64,000 nt of DNA from Chitinibacter bivalviorum (GCF_013403565.1 NZ_CP058627.1:992001-1056000); one strand, 5' to 3'; shown: positions 17,041 to 25,303, counted from the first letter of the stretch. The notes: generated by a model not told the origin, from the letters alone. Program-made: numbers and translations.

Positions 17041-17253
17041 ATGCCACAAGTAAAAGCTAAAGTATGTCATGCCTACAACCCAGCAACCGGCGCTTATTTA
17101 CAGCCAACGGTGGCTTATTTAGATCCACTCACGCCAGGGCAATACAACTTGCCCGCGGGTGCGATTTGGGCCGACCCAAACGAGCTGGCCGCTTGGGATG
17201 CCACTAATTGGCCCTATGTGAACGGCAGCGCCTGGGAATTGAAGGCCCTCTAA
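17041..17253 (+). CDS. Small accessory protein after the collar protein
   Basis: 70 aa: MPQVKAKVCHAYNPATGAYL..., Pro/Trp-rich, ending NGSAWELKAL. The composition (aromatic, YLDPLTPGQYNLPAG) resembles fibre-associated or fibre-assembly proteins. Its stop overlaps the next start (TAATG). The function is only suggested by its position between the spike-like protein and the lytic enzyme. Confidence 0.6.
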   Translation: MPQVKAKVCHAYNPATGAYLQPTVAYLDPLTPGQYNLPAGAIWADPNELAAWDATNWPYVNGSAWELKAL

Positions 17254-17906
17254 TGGCGGTGAACGGAAAACGCCTTTTTGTGCTGGCCCTGGCGGGAGTC
17301 GGGGCGTATTGGCTGATCGCATCACGCACTATGCAAAAGGGCGAAGCGGCAACAGAAAACGGGTTTTTTGTGCCTGATGTGTTTGGGTTTTTGAAAGCGT
17401 CATTGAATGATGCGGGTAATTATTTACAGGATGCATTCGACTTGGCTAATTCAGACTTTAGAACAAGTGTCACCAGTGGGCGCGGCAATCAATTTGTCGG
17501 CGTAATCGAAAAAATCGGTGAGGCAAAAGGCTTGCCGCCTTTCTTGCTTTCGCGGATTGCCTATCAGGAATCGCGGTTTAGACCTGATGCAACAAACCCA
17601 AGCGGGGCGCGTGGCATGTTTCAGATTAACAAAATCACGCAGCTAGAAATGTCTCGTCAAATGGCTAAACAGTTTGACCCGTTCAACTGGCAGCAAGCAG
17701 CCGAAGGCGCTGCGGTTTACCTGGCTTATTTGTATGCGAAATTTGGAACTTGGCTTCTTGCTGTGGCTGCCTATAACGCTGGCCCAGGCACTTTGCAAAA
17801 GAATATGGCGGCAAATGGCGGCAAATGGAATCCAGCCACAATGCCGCAAGCCGAACAGCGAGTTTATGCGCTGCAAGTGATGGCTGATATTCCAGCGGAT
17901 TATTAA
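17253..17906 (+). CDS. Membrane-anchored lytic transglycosylase (SLT domain)
   Basis: 217 aa, start at 17253 (TAATG coupling). N-terminal hydrophobic helix (LFVLALAGVGAYWLIAS) then an SLT/lysozyme-like domain from about residue 80. The catalytic Glu is in IAYQESRFRPDA, with conserved NPSGARGMFQI and AVAAYNAGPGTL motifs. It cleaves peptidoglycan glycan strands. In PM2-like phages a virion transglycosylase opens the wall at entry and may assist lysis; either role is possible here. A leftward gene for a small secreted Cys-rich protein overlaps its 3' end by 4 nt. Confidence 0.88.
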   Translation: MAVNGKRLFVLALAGVGAYWLIASRTMQKGEAATENGFFVPDVFGFLKASLNDAGNYLQDAFDLANSDFRTSVTSGRGNQFVGVIEKIGEAKGLPPFLLSRIAYQESRFRPDATNPSGARGMFQINKITQLEMSRQMAKQFDPFNWQQAAEGAAVYLAYLYAKFGTWLLAVAAYNAGPGTLQKNMAANGGKWNPATMPQAEQRVYALQVMADIPADY

Positions 17907-18232
17907 TGTGTGGCGGCGTAAATCTCGCAGAGTTGCAGCTCAATTCCGACCATAGAGCCAGACATCAAATCACGCTCATTTTTGGCCGCTTGTTTTTTGC
18001 ATAGCTTTGCGGATTTTTGGTAGTTGGATTTTTTGCTTTGAGGCATAGCCGCCACTGCAATATCAAGTTGTTTTGAAAGACATTCGTTCTTCTCAAACAT
18101 GATTTGCATTGCGCGGCAGTCTTTTACACCTTGGCTAAATTCATTCGCATATTTATCACATGCGTAGCAATCAGTGTAATCAGCATGGGCAAAGCCAGCG
18201 ACCAGGGCAAGAAGTAGGGCGGCGGTTTTCAT
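17903..18232 (-). CDS. Secreted Cys-rich protein, possibly LprI-like inhibitor
   Basis: 109 aa, the only leftward gene in the middle of the element. A clear signal peptide (MKTAALLLALVAGFAHA) precedes DYTDCYACDKYANEF. The mature part has six cysteines, and NECLSKQLD followed by a C ... GS ... C pattern weakly recalls the LprI/DUF1311 domain of periplasmic lysozyme inhibitors. It sits tail-to-tail with the transglycosylase gene. If it is an inhibitor it could protect a lysogen from superinfecting or premature wall-degrading enzyme. The resemblance is weak and the function hypothetical. Opposite orientation suggests expression in the lysogen. Confidence 0.6.
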   Translation of the reverse strand: MKTAALLLALVAGFAHADYTDCYACDKYANEFSQGVKDCRAMQIMFEKNECLSKQLDIAVAAMPQSKKSNYQKSAKLCKKQAAKNERDLMSGSMVGIELQLCEIYAATH

Positions 18233-18280
18233 GTATGAGAACTCCTTTTTTTAATCATATACAGGGCGCGACTTTATATC

Positions 18281-18712
18281 ATGGCGACTGTGAAATTGAA
18301 CACACCAACGGGCCTTTATGTTGTCGGCGGCCTGATTGCCTTGCTTTGGCTTAAGGCCACATTGAACGGCCGAACGATGGGCGAAGAAGCAGCCAAAACC
18401 GCATGGGATGCAACCGGCGGCGCGGTAACAACCGGCGCGCAAAAGTACGCCAAAGACACATACAAGGCGGCAACCGACAAGGCCGACGAAGAATTCATAA
18501 GCACGGTGCGCGGCCTCACTGGCGTATCACCGGCCAATTTTGCCGAGCAGCAAATCATTATCAGCTATCGGCCAACGGCGAGCGCCTGGATGGATGGCTT
18601 GCCGATCTTGGGCCTAGTACCAGCGGCCCAGGCTTATTTAGCAGCACAAGCAGTAAAAGAATACCGATCAACCAATATCGGAAAATCACTTAAACAATGG
18701 GGTGTTTACTAG
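18281..18712 (+). CDS. Prophage membrane protein with two hydrophobic segments
   Basis: 143 aa. An N-terminal transmembrane helix (GLYVVGGLIALLWLKATL), a helical Ala/Lys-rich middle and a second hydrophobic stretch (MDGLPILGLVPAAQAYLAA). Likely a virion membrane or lysis component. Stop and next GTG start overlap (TAGTG). Confidence 0.6.
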   Translation: MATVKLNTPTGLYVVGGLIALLWLKATLNGRTMGEEAAKTAWDATGGAVTTGAQKYAKDTYKAATDKADEEFISTVRGLTGVSPANFAEQQIIISYRPTASAWMDGLPILGLVPAAQAYLAAQAVKEYRSTNIGKSLKQWGVY

Positions 18713-18840
18713 TGAAAACTATTACATACATAGGTCTTTTAATTGCTGGGGTGGTTTTTCTTGAGTACCTCAGAGAGCAAGGCGCATTTTTAACAACTGA
18801 ACAAAACAATCAAATCGTTCTAAGTAGATTACGGGGGTAA
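18712..18840 (+). CDS. 42-residue single-pass membrane protein
   Basis: GTG start overlapping the previous stop; begins VKTITYIGLLIAGVVFLEYL and ends IVLSRLRG. One membrane helix then a polar tail. Followed within 4 nt by the next gene. Confidence 0.5.
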   Translation: MKTITYIGLLIAGVVFLEYLREQGAFLTTEQNNQIVLSRLRG

Positions 18841-18843
18841 TAA

Positions 18844-19041
18844 ATGGCATTCATCGACAAACTAAAATCATTGGGCCGCTTTGTGGTTCAACGTGCGCAA
18901 GAGCCTAGCACCTGGGCAGCAGTCGCCAGCATTGGCGCATTGGCGCACGCTAACCCTGAAGTCATGAGCAATGTAGGTAATGCTGCGCCGTTGGTCGCGG
19001 CAATCCTGGGCGTATTTCTTCCGGAATCGCAAAAGCAATGA
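18844..19041 (+). CDS. Small hydrophobic prophage protein (holin candidate)
   Basis: 65 aa: amphipathic N-terminus (FIDKLKSLGRFVVQRAQEP) and two hydrophobic stretches (TWAAVASIGALAHA; APLVAAILGVFLPES). Size and arrangement fit a small holin or a virion membrane protein; neither is proven. Its stop overlaps the next start (ATGA). Confidence 0.52.
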   Translation: MAFIDKLKSLGRFVVQRAQEPSTWAAVASIGALAHANPEVMSNVGNAAPLVAAILGVFLPESQKQ

Positions 19042-19253
19042 GCGTAAAAACCACGGTAAAGAATGCGCTTGTGGCGGTGGCCGTGGGCGTGGTGGCGATG
19101 ATGGTTTACGACAAGATCAAAGCCATGAAAGCCCAGGCCGACGCAGACGAAGCGAAAAAGACGATCAATAACACGAGCCGATTCCCTGGTATTCCGTTAC
19201 CAACCGAAGGCCCGATCAATTTATCGACCGACGATACGGTTTTGCGCATTTAG
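19038..19253 (+). CDS. Small single-pass membrane protein
   Basis: 71 aa: transmembrane helix ALVAVAVGVVAMMVY near the N-terminus and a charged then polar tail (KAMKAQADADEAKKT ... LSTDDTVLRI). Last rightward gene of the element, coupled to the upstream holin-like gene. Its stop overlaps the end of the leftward 19250 gene by 4 nt. Confidence 0.55.
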   Translation: MSVKTTVKNALVAVAVGVVAMMVYDKIKAMKAQADADEAKKTINNTSRFPGIPLPTEGPINLSTDDTVLRI

Positions 19254-19567
19254 CCTGGGAAACCATACGCGGCCCGAAACATCGGTAAAAACTGAATATT
19301 CTTTCTCGCTGGAGGCGGCCATTGGCCGCTTTCTTTTTGCCGTTTGATCTTGCCGACCACATCCCAGGCAACAACATAATATTCACGTCGATAAGGCAAA
19401 GCCCCGAATTGATCGACGATAAACAACAGCCAATAATCAATTTCAGCCTGTGAAACGCCTGTGCCCGCATTAAATTGTCGCACCAGGTAGGCGCGTTTTT
19501 GATAGCCCGCGCTCAGTAGTGTCTTAAAAAGTGTGTTTTTTCTGTTTTTATGTGTTGTTTTAGTCAT
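19250..19567 (-). CDS. Leftward prophage-end protein, unknown
   Basis: 105 aa basic protein (MTKTTHKNRKNTLFKTLLSAG...), with aromatic clusters QAEIDYWLLFIVDQFG and REYYVVAWDVVGK. No membrane segment or known motif. It is convergent with the structural operon and its promoter would be in the 119 nt before attR. Genes at this place in small prophages often act in host interaction or regulation, but nothing in the sequence shows its job. Confidence 0.6.
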   Translation of the reverse strand: MTKTTHKNRKNTLFKTLLSAGYQKRAYLVRQFNAGTGVSQAEIDYWLLFIVDQFGALPYRREYYVVAWDVVGKIKRQKESGQWPPPARKNIQFLPMFRAAYGFPG

Positions 19568-19685
19568 ATTTTACAAGTTGATACATATGCGGCAATGTAA
19601 GTTACTGCAACGTAGTAAAACTACGGGAAAAGCCTTATTTTACAGCAAAAAGAAAGGGGCTTTGCTTACAAATTGCGTCACTTCT

Positions 19686-19713
19686 TCTTTACATAATATA
19701 CATTATGCGATGT
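19686..19713 (+). other. dif: attR: complete dif site at the right end of the prophage
   Basis: TCTTTACATAA-TATACA-TTATGCGATGT. Read on the minus strand this is ACATCGCATAA-TGTATA-TTATGTAAAGA. Against E. coli dif, the XerC arm GGTGCGCATAA matches over the inner CGCATAA, the centre TGTATA is identical and the XerD arm TTATGTTAAAT matches over TTATGT and AA. The site is therefore a complete dif and should still serve XerCD chromosome-dimer resolution, marking the replication terminus region. In the uninterrupted chromosome the site would be the attL XerD arm joined to this XerC arm. Confidence 0.85.
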
Positions 19714-19926
19714 TATGTATAAGTTACGTGAAAAACATGAGAAATATCAATTTTCGTATTCCATAGTGATATTAAGATGACGTTCATCGAGCAGGATTGT
19801 TGTTGGCGTTTATTGTTTTCGTTAATACTGCCAACATTCATGACATGTAAATAAAGCACAGACAAGATAAACTGTCAGGCATAACATACAACCACAGATA
19901 CCTTTTTCGCACGTCAGGAGCAAGAA

Positions 19927-22536
19927 ATGACTGTTACAAACGTTCAAGAACTCGATGCACTAGTAGCTCGCGTTAAAAAAGCGCAGCAACTGTTTTCTAC
20001 TTTTTCCCAGCAGCAAGTTGACGAAATTTTCCGCGTAGCGGCATTGGCTGCTGCCGATGCACGTTTGCCATTGTCAAAAATGGCCGTTGCTGAAACAGGC
20101 ATGGGTATTGTTGAAGATAAAGTAATCAAAAATCACTTTGCATCTGAATATATCTATAACGCGTACAAAAATGAAAAAACCTGCGGCATTTTGTCGGTGG
20201 ATGATGCATTTGGCACCATGACCATCGCTGAGCCGATCGGGATTATCTGCGGTATCGTACCAACTACGAACCCAACTTCAACGGCCATTTTCAAAGCGTT
20301 GATTGCTCTGAAAACACGTAACGGCATTATCTTTAGCCCACACCCACGTGCACGCAAATCTACATGTGAAGCTGCGCGCTTGGTATTGGAAGCTGCCGTA
20401 TCTGCGGGTGCGCCACGTGACATTATCGGCTGGATTGATGAGCCAACAGTTGATTTGTCGAATCATTTGATGAAACACCCAGACTTGAACCTGATCTTGG
20501 CAACGGGTGGTCCAGGCATGGTTAAAGCGGCGTATAGCTCTGGCAAGCCTGCTATTGGTGTAGGTGCGGGCAATACCCCTGTAGTTATTGATGAAACTGC
20601 GGATATTAAACGTGCCGTTGCTTCGATCTTGATGTCTAAAACATTCGACAATGGCGTGGTGTGTGCGTCTGAGCAGTCCGTCATTATCGTAGATAGCATT
20701 TACGACCAAGTGAAAGAACGCTTTAACGCCAACGGTGGTTATATTCTGAACAAGAAAGAAACCGAAGCTGTGCGTAAAGTGATTCTGACTAATGGCAATT
20801 TGAACGCGAATATCGTAGGCCAATCAGCACTGAAAATCGCTGACATGGCTGGCATCAAAGTACCTCCTTACACCAAAGTATTGATTGGTGAAGTCACTTC
20901 GGTTGGCGAAGAAGAAGCATTTGCTCACGAGAAGCTCTCCCCTACTCTGGCGATGTACCGCGCGAAAGATTTCTTCGACGCTGTACACAAAGCTGAAGCC
21001 TTGGTGGCGTTGGGTGGTATTGGCCATACTTCATCGCTGTATACCGACCAAGACTTGCAAGGTGAGCGTATCGCTTACTTTGGCGACAAAATGAAAACGG
21101 CCCGTATTTTGATTAATACACCGTCTTCTCAAGGTGGTATCGGTGACTTGTACAACTTCAAACTCGCACCTTCGCTGACTTTGGGTTGTGGTTCTTGGGG
21201 CGGCAACTCGATTTCAGAAAACGTTGGCCCAAAACACTTGATCAACAAGAAAACTGTCGCCAAGCGAGCTGAAAATATGTTGTGGCATAAACTCCCAAAA
21301 AGCATCTATTTCCGTCGTGGTAGCTTGTCTGTAGCGCTGGAAGAATTGTCGACCAAAAAACGCGCGGCCATCGTGACCGACCGTTACTTGTTTAATAACG
21401 GTTATGTGGATGAAACGATCCGCATCTTGAAACAAAACGGCTTGGAAGTTGAAGTGTTCCACGAAGTTGAGGCTGATCCAACGCTTGCCGTAGTACGCAA
21501 AGGCGTTGCGATGCTTAACAGCTTTAAACCTGATGTGATTATTGCGCTGGGTGGTGGTTCACCAATGGATGCGGCGAAAATCATGTGGGTGATGTACGAG
21601 CATCCAGAAGTAGCGTTTGAAGACTTGGCGTTGCGCTTTATGGACATCCGTAAACGCATCTACAAATTCCCAAAAATGGGTATCAAAGCTGAGTTGATCG
21701 CGATTCCAACGACTTCTGGTACTGGCTCGGAAGTAACGCCTTTCGCAGTTGTGACTGATGAAAAAACGGGCATGAAGTACCCAATCGCCGATTACGAATT
21801 AACGCCAAACATGGCCATTGTTGATTCGAACTTGGTCATGAATATGCCAAAATCGTTGACTGCCTTCGGTGGTATCGATGCGGTAACGCACGCACTGGAA
21901 GCCTACGTGTCAGTGTTGGCAAATGAGTTCAGCGATCCACAAGCGCTGCAAGCCTTGAAATTGCTGAAACAACACTTGCCATCTTCATACGCTAACGGCG
22001 CAAATGATCCGAAAGCGCGTGAAGGCGTACACAACGCGGCAACGATCGCTGGCGTGGCTTTTGCCAATGCATTCTTGGGTGTTTGTCACTCAATGGCGCA
22101 CAAAATCGGTGCTGAATTCCACCTCGCACACGGCTTGGCCAATGCTTTGTTGATCAGCAACGTCATTCGCTACAACGCGGTTGATATTCCGACTAAACAA
22201 ACTGCATTTAGTCAGTACGATCGCCCACAAGCGAAATGCCGTTATGCTGATATTGCTGAACATTTGGGCTTGCCAGGCAAAAATGATGACCAGAAAGTGG
22301 CTGCATTGATCGCTTGGGTTGATGAGTTGAAAGGCCAATTGAACATCCCAATGTCAATCAAAGATGCGGGTGTGAATGAAGCTGACTTCTTGGCTAAAGT
22401 AGATCGTATTGCGGAAGAAGCATTCGATGACCAATGTACTGGCGCAAACCCACGCTTCCCATTGATCACTGAACTGAAACAAGTCTTGCTCGATAGCTTC
22501 TACGGTCGTGAATACAAAGAAACTTACGGTCAGTAA
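19927..22536 (+). CDS. adhE: Bifunctional aldehyde-alcohol dehydrogenase
   Basis: 869 aa, full length for AdhE. The N-terminal half is the CoA-acylating acetaldehyde dehydrogenase: catalytic Cys in NGVVCASEQSVI (near residue 245) and the nucleotide-binding GVGAGNTPVVID. The C-terminal half is the iron-containing alcohol dehydrogenase: GGGSPMDAAK, PTTSGTGSEVTP, and the metal ligands in FLGVCHSMAHKIGAEFHLAHGLANA. It converts acetyl-CoA to ethanol, recycling NADH during fermentation. CAGGAG precedes the ATG. It is the first gene to the right of dif. The 213 nt leader is long, but I found no convincing FNR box in it. Confidence 0.97.
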   Translation: MTVTNVQELDALVARVKKAQQLFSTFSQQQVDEIFRVAALAAADARLPLSKMAVAETGMGIVEDKVIKNHFASEYIYNAYKNEKTCGILSVDDAFGTMTIAEPIGIICGIVPTTNPTSTAIFKALIALKTRNGIIFSPHPRARKSTCEAARLVLEAAVSAGAPRDIIGWIDEPTVDLSNHLMKHPDLNLILATGGPGMVKAAYSSGKPAIGVGAGNTPVVIDETADIKRAVASILMSKTFDNGVVCASEQSVIIVDSIYDQVKERFNANGGYILNKKETEAVRKVILTNGNLNANIVGQSALKIADMAGIKVPPYTKVLIGEVTSVGEEEAFAHEKLSPTLAMYRAKDFFDAVHKAEALVALGGIGHTSSLYTDQDLQGERIAYFGDKMKTARILINTPSSQGGIGDLYNFKLAPSLTLGCGSWGGNSISENVGPKHLINKKTVAKRAENMLWHKLPKSIYFRRGSLSVALEELSTKKRAAIVTDRYLFNNGYVDETIRILKQNGLEVEVFHEVEADPTLAVVRKGVAMLNSFKPDVIIALGGGSPMDAAKIMWVMYEHPEVAFEDLALRFMDIRKRIYKFPKMGIKAELIAIPTTSGTGSEVTPFAVVTDEKTGMKYPIADYELTPNMAIVDSNLVMNMPKSLTAFGGIDAVTHALEAYVSVLANEFSDPQALQALKLLKQHLPSSYANGANDPKAREGVHNAATIAGVAFANAFLGVCHSMAHKIGAEFHLAHGLANALLISNVIRYNAVDIPTKQTAFSQYDRPQAKCRYADIAEHLGLPGKNDDQKVAALIAWVDELKGQLNIPMSIKDAGVNEADFLAKVDRIAEEAFDDQCTGANPRFPLITELKQVLLDSFYGREYKETYGQ

Positions 22537-22557
22537 TCTGTCCCGCTAGTTAAAGCA

Positions 22558-22584
22558 AAAAGCCCCAGTAATGGGGCTTTTTTA
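22558..22584 (+). terminator. adhE terminator
   Basis: AAAAGCCCC-AGTAAT-GGGGCTTTTTT, a canonical Rho-independent terminator 22 nt after the adhE stop. Confidence 0.93.
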
Positions 22585-22697
22585 TATGCTGATATTATAA
22601 CGGCGCTTTTTGGCAGTTAAAACTACAGCAAAATATTCAAGATTTCGTGGGGAATGCCGATAACATAATCAAGCGTTTTAAATGTGTGAGTAGTAAT

Positions 22698-22844
22698 ATG
22701 CCTATCCGCCCTTCTGATTATTGTGACGATTTAAGCACTGCAATTGCCCAGTATTTATTGACGGCTGGTGAAGTTTTGAAACGTGTAGATCATTTATTAG
22801 GCGCCGAATTTCAATTGCACGGCACTGATTTATTTCAAGATTGA
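22698..22844 (+). CDS. Small hypothetical protein
   Basis: 48 aa (MPIRPSDYCDDLSTAIAQYL ... GTDLFQD). ATG at 22698 with weak upstream signal; the stop overlaps the 3' end of the convergent retropepsin gene by 15 nt. Helical, acidic, no motif. Could be a real small gene or chance. Confidence 0.35.
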   Translation: MPIRPSDYCDDLSTAIAQYLLTAGEVLKRVDHLLGAEFQLHGTDLFQD

Positions 22845-23324
22845 AAGTGAACGAATCGTCATTTGATCGCCCTGAATCTGCACCGCAAAATTCTTCAGTA
22901 CATTCATCCCCAGTAAGCCCTCATCACCTAATTTGGGTATCACGCCAATGGGTACATTGCGCAATTGAAAAGTGCCTAAATCAAGCGTCTCGATCATCGA
23001 TGCATAACCCATCACGCTACCATTGGCTGTTTGGGTCATAAATGTATCGCCGCGACTTAAGTTAAGTCTTTGCGCTTGAGCGTCATCCAGGGTTAGATTG
23101 CTAGCTCCGGTATCCACCATCAACACAATGGGCTCGCCATTGATCAGTACACTGAGGCGAAAGTGGCCGTCACGAGAACGTTTGAGCACCAAATCACCTG
23201 ATTGTTGCGAGGTGATTTGAATGCTATTCGGATTGTGTTGGCGCAAAATCATGGCGTCGAACGCCCAGTAGATCAACGCCGCCACAAGCAGCCAAACTAT
23301 CACAATGGATGCGGTTGACTTCAA
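22830..23324 (-). CDS. Membrane-anchored retropepsin-like aspartic protease
   Basis: 164 aa with a TTG start chosen because GGAGG lies 4 nt before it; ATG codons 24 and 33 nt further upstream are alternatives. An N-terminal membrane helix (IVIVWLLVAALIYWAF) is followed by a periplasmic retropepsin-like domain with catalytic VDTGASNLTL, the flap region and the ending GLLGMNVLKNF. This is the TIGR02281-type clan AA protease found in many proteobacteria. It lies downstream of the ABC-F gene on the same strand, with a 15 bp inverted repeat between them. Confidence 0.82.
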   Translation of the reverse strand: MKSTASIVIVWLLVAALIYWAFDAMILRQHNPNSIQITSQQSGDLVLKRSRDGHFRLSVLINGEPIVLMVDTGASNLTLDDAQAQRLNLSRGDTFMTQTANGSVMGYASMIETLDLGTFQLRNVPIGVIPKLGDEGLLGMNVLKNFAVQIQGDQMTIRSLSILK

Positions 23325-23339
23325 TATACCTCCATATCG

Positions 23340-23382
23340 TATTGCCATGTAAATCATATGAATAAATATTTACATGGCAATA
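23340..23382. repeat. Extragenic palindrome, GGGTATTGCC family (copy A)
   Basis: Perfect 15 bp inverted repeat TATTGCCATGTAAAT / ATTTACATGGCAATA around a 13 nt AT-rich loop, 4 nt after the ABC-F stop. The right arm continues as CCC, so on the minus strand the arm reads GGGTATTGCCATGTAAAT. The core GGGTATTRCCNTG recurs at 43973-44021 and at 41854-41871. Confidence 0.7.
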
Positions 23383-23386
23383 CCCT

Positions 23387-25303
23387 CTAGATCGCTTCGA
23401 TTTGCTCCGTCAGCTCTAGCCACTCAAGCTCAAGCACTTCAACTTTTGCTTTCAAGTCCACTTCCTGTTTTAACACCTGCTGCAGCTCTTCTTTACGCTC
23501 GGCGGCATAAAGAGATTCGTCAGCAAGTTGTTCCGTAACAAGCGCCTGTTGAGCGTGCACCTTGGCCATCTCTTTTTCGTTCTTTTCGCGTTTCTTTTCT
23601 AGCGGTTTGCGCAAATCAGCTAGCTTTTGCCGCTCTTGTGCCTCTTGGCGCTTTTGCTCTTTGCGATTTACACCCTCGCTAGAGGCGGCCAATACAGCAG
23701 GCTTGCCTTGCTTATCTTGCGCGCTGCGTTGTTCCTGGCTGTAGCGGGTGTAATCGTCCAGATCACCATCAAATGGGCGCACTGTGCCATTTTCAATCAA
23801 CCAAAAATCATCGACTGTAGCGCGCAGCAGGTGTCGATCATGCGATACAACAATCAATGCACCATCGAAATCTTGCAAAGCAAACGTCAATGCCTCGCGC
23901 ATTTCAATATCCAAGTGATTCGTTGGCTCATCCAATAGCAAGAGATTCGGTTTTTGCCAGATTAAAAGCGCCAGTGCTAAGCGTGCTTTTTCACCACCAG
24001 AGAATGGCGCAACCGGGCAGGTTGCCATGTCACCATGAAAATTAAATCCGCCCAGAAAGTTTCGGTGCTCTTGCTCCCGAGTTTTGGGGTCAAGATTTTG
24101 CATATGCCACAAAGCGGACTCTTCAAGGCGCAGATATTCAAGTTGGTGCTGAGCAAAGTACCCTACTTTCAGCCCCTTGCCTTCGGTGCGAATGCCTTTC
24201 AATAGTGGCTGTTCACCAGCCAGCGAGCGAATAAAGGTGGATTTACCCGCGCCATTGACCCCGAGCAGGCCAAGGCGAGCTTTATTTTCCAGACTTAATT
24301 CGAGATCACGCAGAATTGGTTTGTCAGCGCTATAGCCGGCTTGTGCGTCTTCAAGCCGTACTAGCGGGCTTGGAGAAGAATCGGGCTCGCGAAATGCAAA
24401 TGAAAACGGTGAGTCGACATGCGCAGCAGCGATTTTCTCCATCTTTTCCAACGCTTTAACACGGCTTTGCGCTTGCTTGGCCTTGCTGGCCTTGGCTTTG
24501 AAGCGAGTAATAAAGCTTTCCAGATGGGCAATCTGCCGCTGTTGCTTTTCATACGATTGCGATTGCAGCGCTAGTTTTTCTGCGCGTTGGTTTTCAAAGT
24601 CAGCGTAATTACCGGTATAAAGTGCTAATTCAGCATTTTCTACGTGCAAAATCTGGCCGACCGTCGAATCGAGAAAATCGCGGTCATGGGAAATAATCAG
24701 CAACATCCCGCGATAAGATTTCAACCAGTTTTCAAGCCAAACAACAGTTTCCAAATCCAAGTGATTGGTCGGCTCATCAAGTAGCAATAAGTCTGAGCGA
24801 CACATCAAAGCCTGCGCCAAATTGAGGCGCATACGCCAGCCACCGGAAAAACTCGATACGGGGCGATTCACTTCGTCGATACTAAAACCCAAACCTGCAA
24901 GTAATTTCCCTGCCCGAGCCGGCGCAGAATAGCCATCGATCGCTTCGAGCTGAGCCAATAATTCGCCATGACGCAGGCCGTCATGGTCTTCTGCTGCATC
25001 CGCTTCTTGCAGTTGCGCCTCTATACGACGCAATTCAACGTCGCCATCGAGTACGTAATCTAGCGCGGAGCATGGTAAAGCGGGGGTTTCCTGCGCAACG
25101 TGGGCAATGGCGGCGCGTGGCGGCATTTCCAGATTGCCTTCGTCGGCGTGAATTTCATCGCGCAACAAGGCATAAAAGCTCGATTTTCCGGCACCGTTGG
25201 CACCGACGACGCCTGTTTTTGAGCCGGGATTGAGGGTTAAGTCAACGCGGTTCAATAAAACTTTGACGCCGCGACGGAGAGTGAGGGATTTTAGTCTGAT
25301 CAT
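23387..25303 (-). CDS. ABC-F family ATPase (YheS-like)
   Basis: 638 aa cytoplasmic protein with two ABC domains and no membrane segments. First domain: Walker A GANGAGKSS, signature FSGGWRMR, Walker B LLLLDEPTNHLD. The ABC-F linker has LESFITRFKAKASKAKQAQSR. Second domain: GVNGAGKST, FSGGEKARL, LLLLDEPTNHLD. A charged coiled-coil C-terminus (KRQEAQERQKLADLRKPLEKK) follows. ABC-F proteins act on ribosomes, relieving stalls or tuning translation; the start RLKSLTLRRGVKVLL is like E. coli YheS. Neighbours give no further clue. Confidence 0.93.
   Translation of the reverse strand: MIRLKSLTLRRGVKVLLNRVDLTLNPGSKTGVVGANGAGKSSFYALLRDEIHADEGNLEMPPRAAIAHVAQETPALPCSALDYVLDGDVELRRIEAQLQEADAAEDHDGLRHGELLAQLEAIDGYSAPARAGKLLAGLGFSIDEVNRPVSSFSGGWRMRLNLAQALMCRSDLLLLDEPTNHLDLETVVWLENWLKSYRGMLLIISHDRDFLDSTVGQILHVENAELALYTGNYADFENQRAEKLALQSQSYEKQQRQIAHLESFITRFKAKASKAKQAQSRVKALEKMEKIAAAHVDSPFSFAFREPDSSPSPLVRLEDAQAGYSADKPILRDLELSLENKARLGLLGVNGAGKSTFIRSLAGEQPLLKGIRTEGKGLKVGYFAQHQLEYLRLEESALWHMQNLDPKTREQEHRNFLGGFNFHGDMATCPVAPFSGGEKARLALALLIWQKPNLLLLDEPTNHLDIEMREALTFALQDFDGALIVVSHDRHLLRATVDDFWLIENGTVRPFDGDLDDYTRYSQEQRSAQDKQGKPAVLAASSEGVNRKEQKRQEAQERQKLADLRKPLEKKREKNEKEMAKVHAQQALVTEQLADESLYAAERKEELQQVLKQEVDLKAKVEVLELEWLELTEQIEAI

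Larger units (their letters stand above)
9831..19702 (+). mobile_element. dif-integrated tailless PM2-like (corticovirus-like) prophage
   Basis: A 9.86 kb block bounded by the 16 bp repeat CTTTACATAATATACA, which is the XerD arm plus centre of dif. Inside are about 22 closely packed small genes, nearly all rightward. They encode a repressor, a winged-helix replication protein, an FtsK/HerA-like packaging ATPase, a 270 aa capsid protein resembling PM2 P2, at least nine small proteins with one membrane segment, a collar-domain protein and a lytic transglycosylase. No integrase, terminase, portal or tail gene is present. Size (PM2 is about 10 kb), gene order ATPase then capsid, and the abundance of membrane proteins fit a membrane-containing icosahedral phage. 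Host XerCD must do the integration. Base composition differs visibly from the flanks, with a high density of GGCC. Confidence 0.85.

Noticed and set aside
20571..20587. GGGCAATACCCCTGTAG inside adhE, similar to the GGGTATTRCC repeat arm
   Set aside because: It encodes conserved AdhE residues (AGNTPVV), has no inverted partner and is explained by coding constraint.
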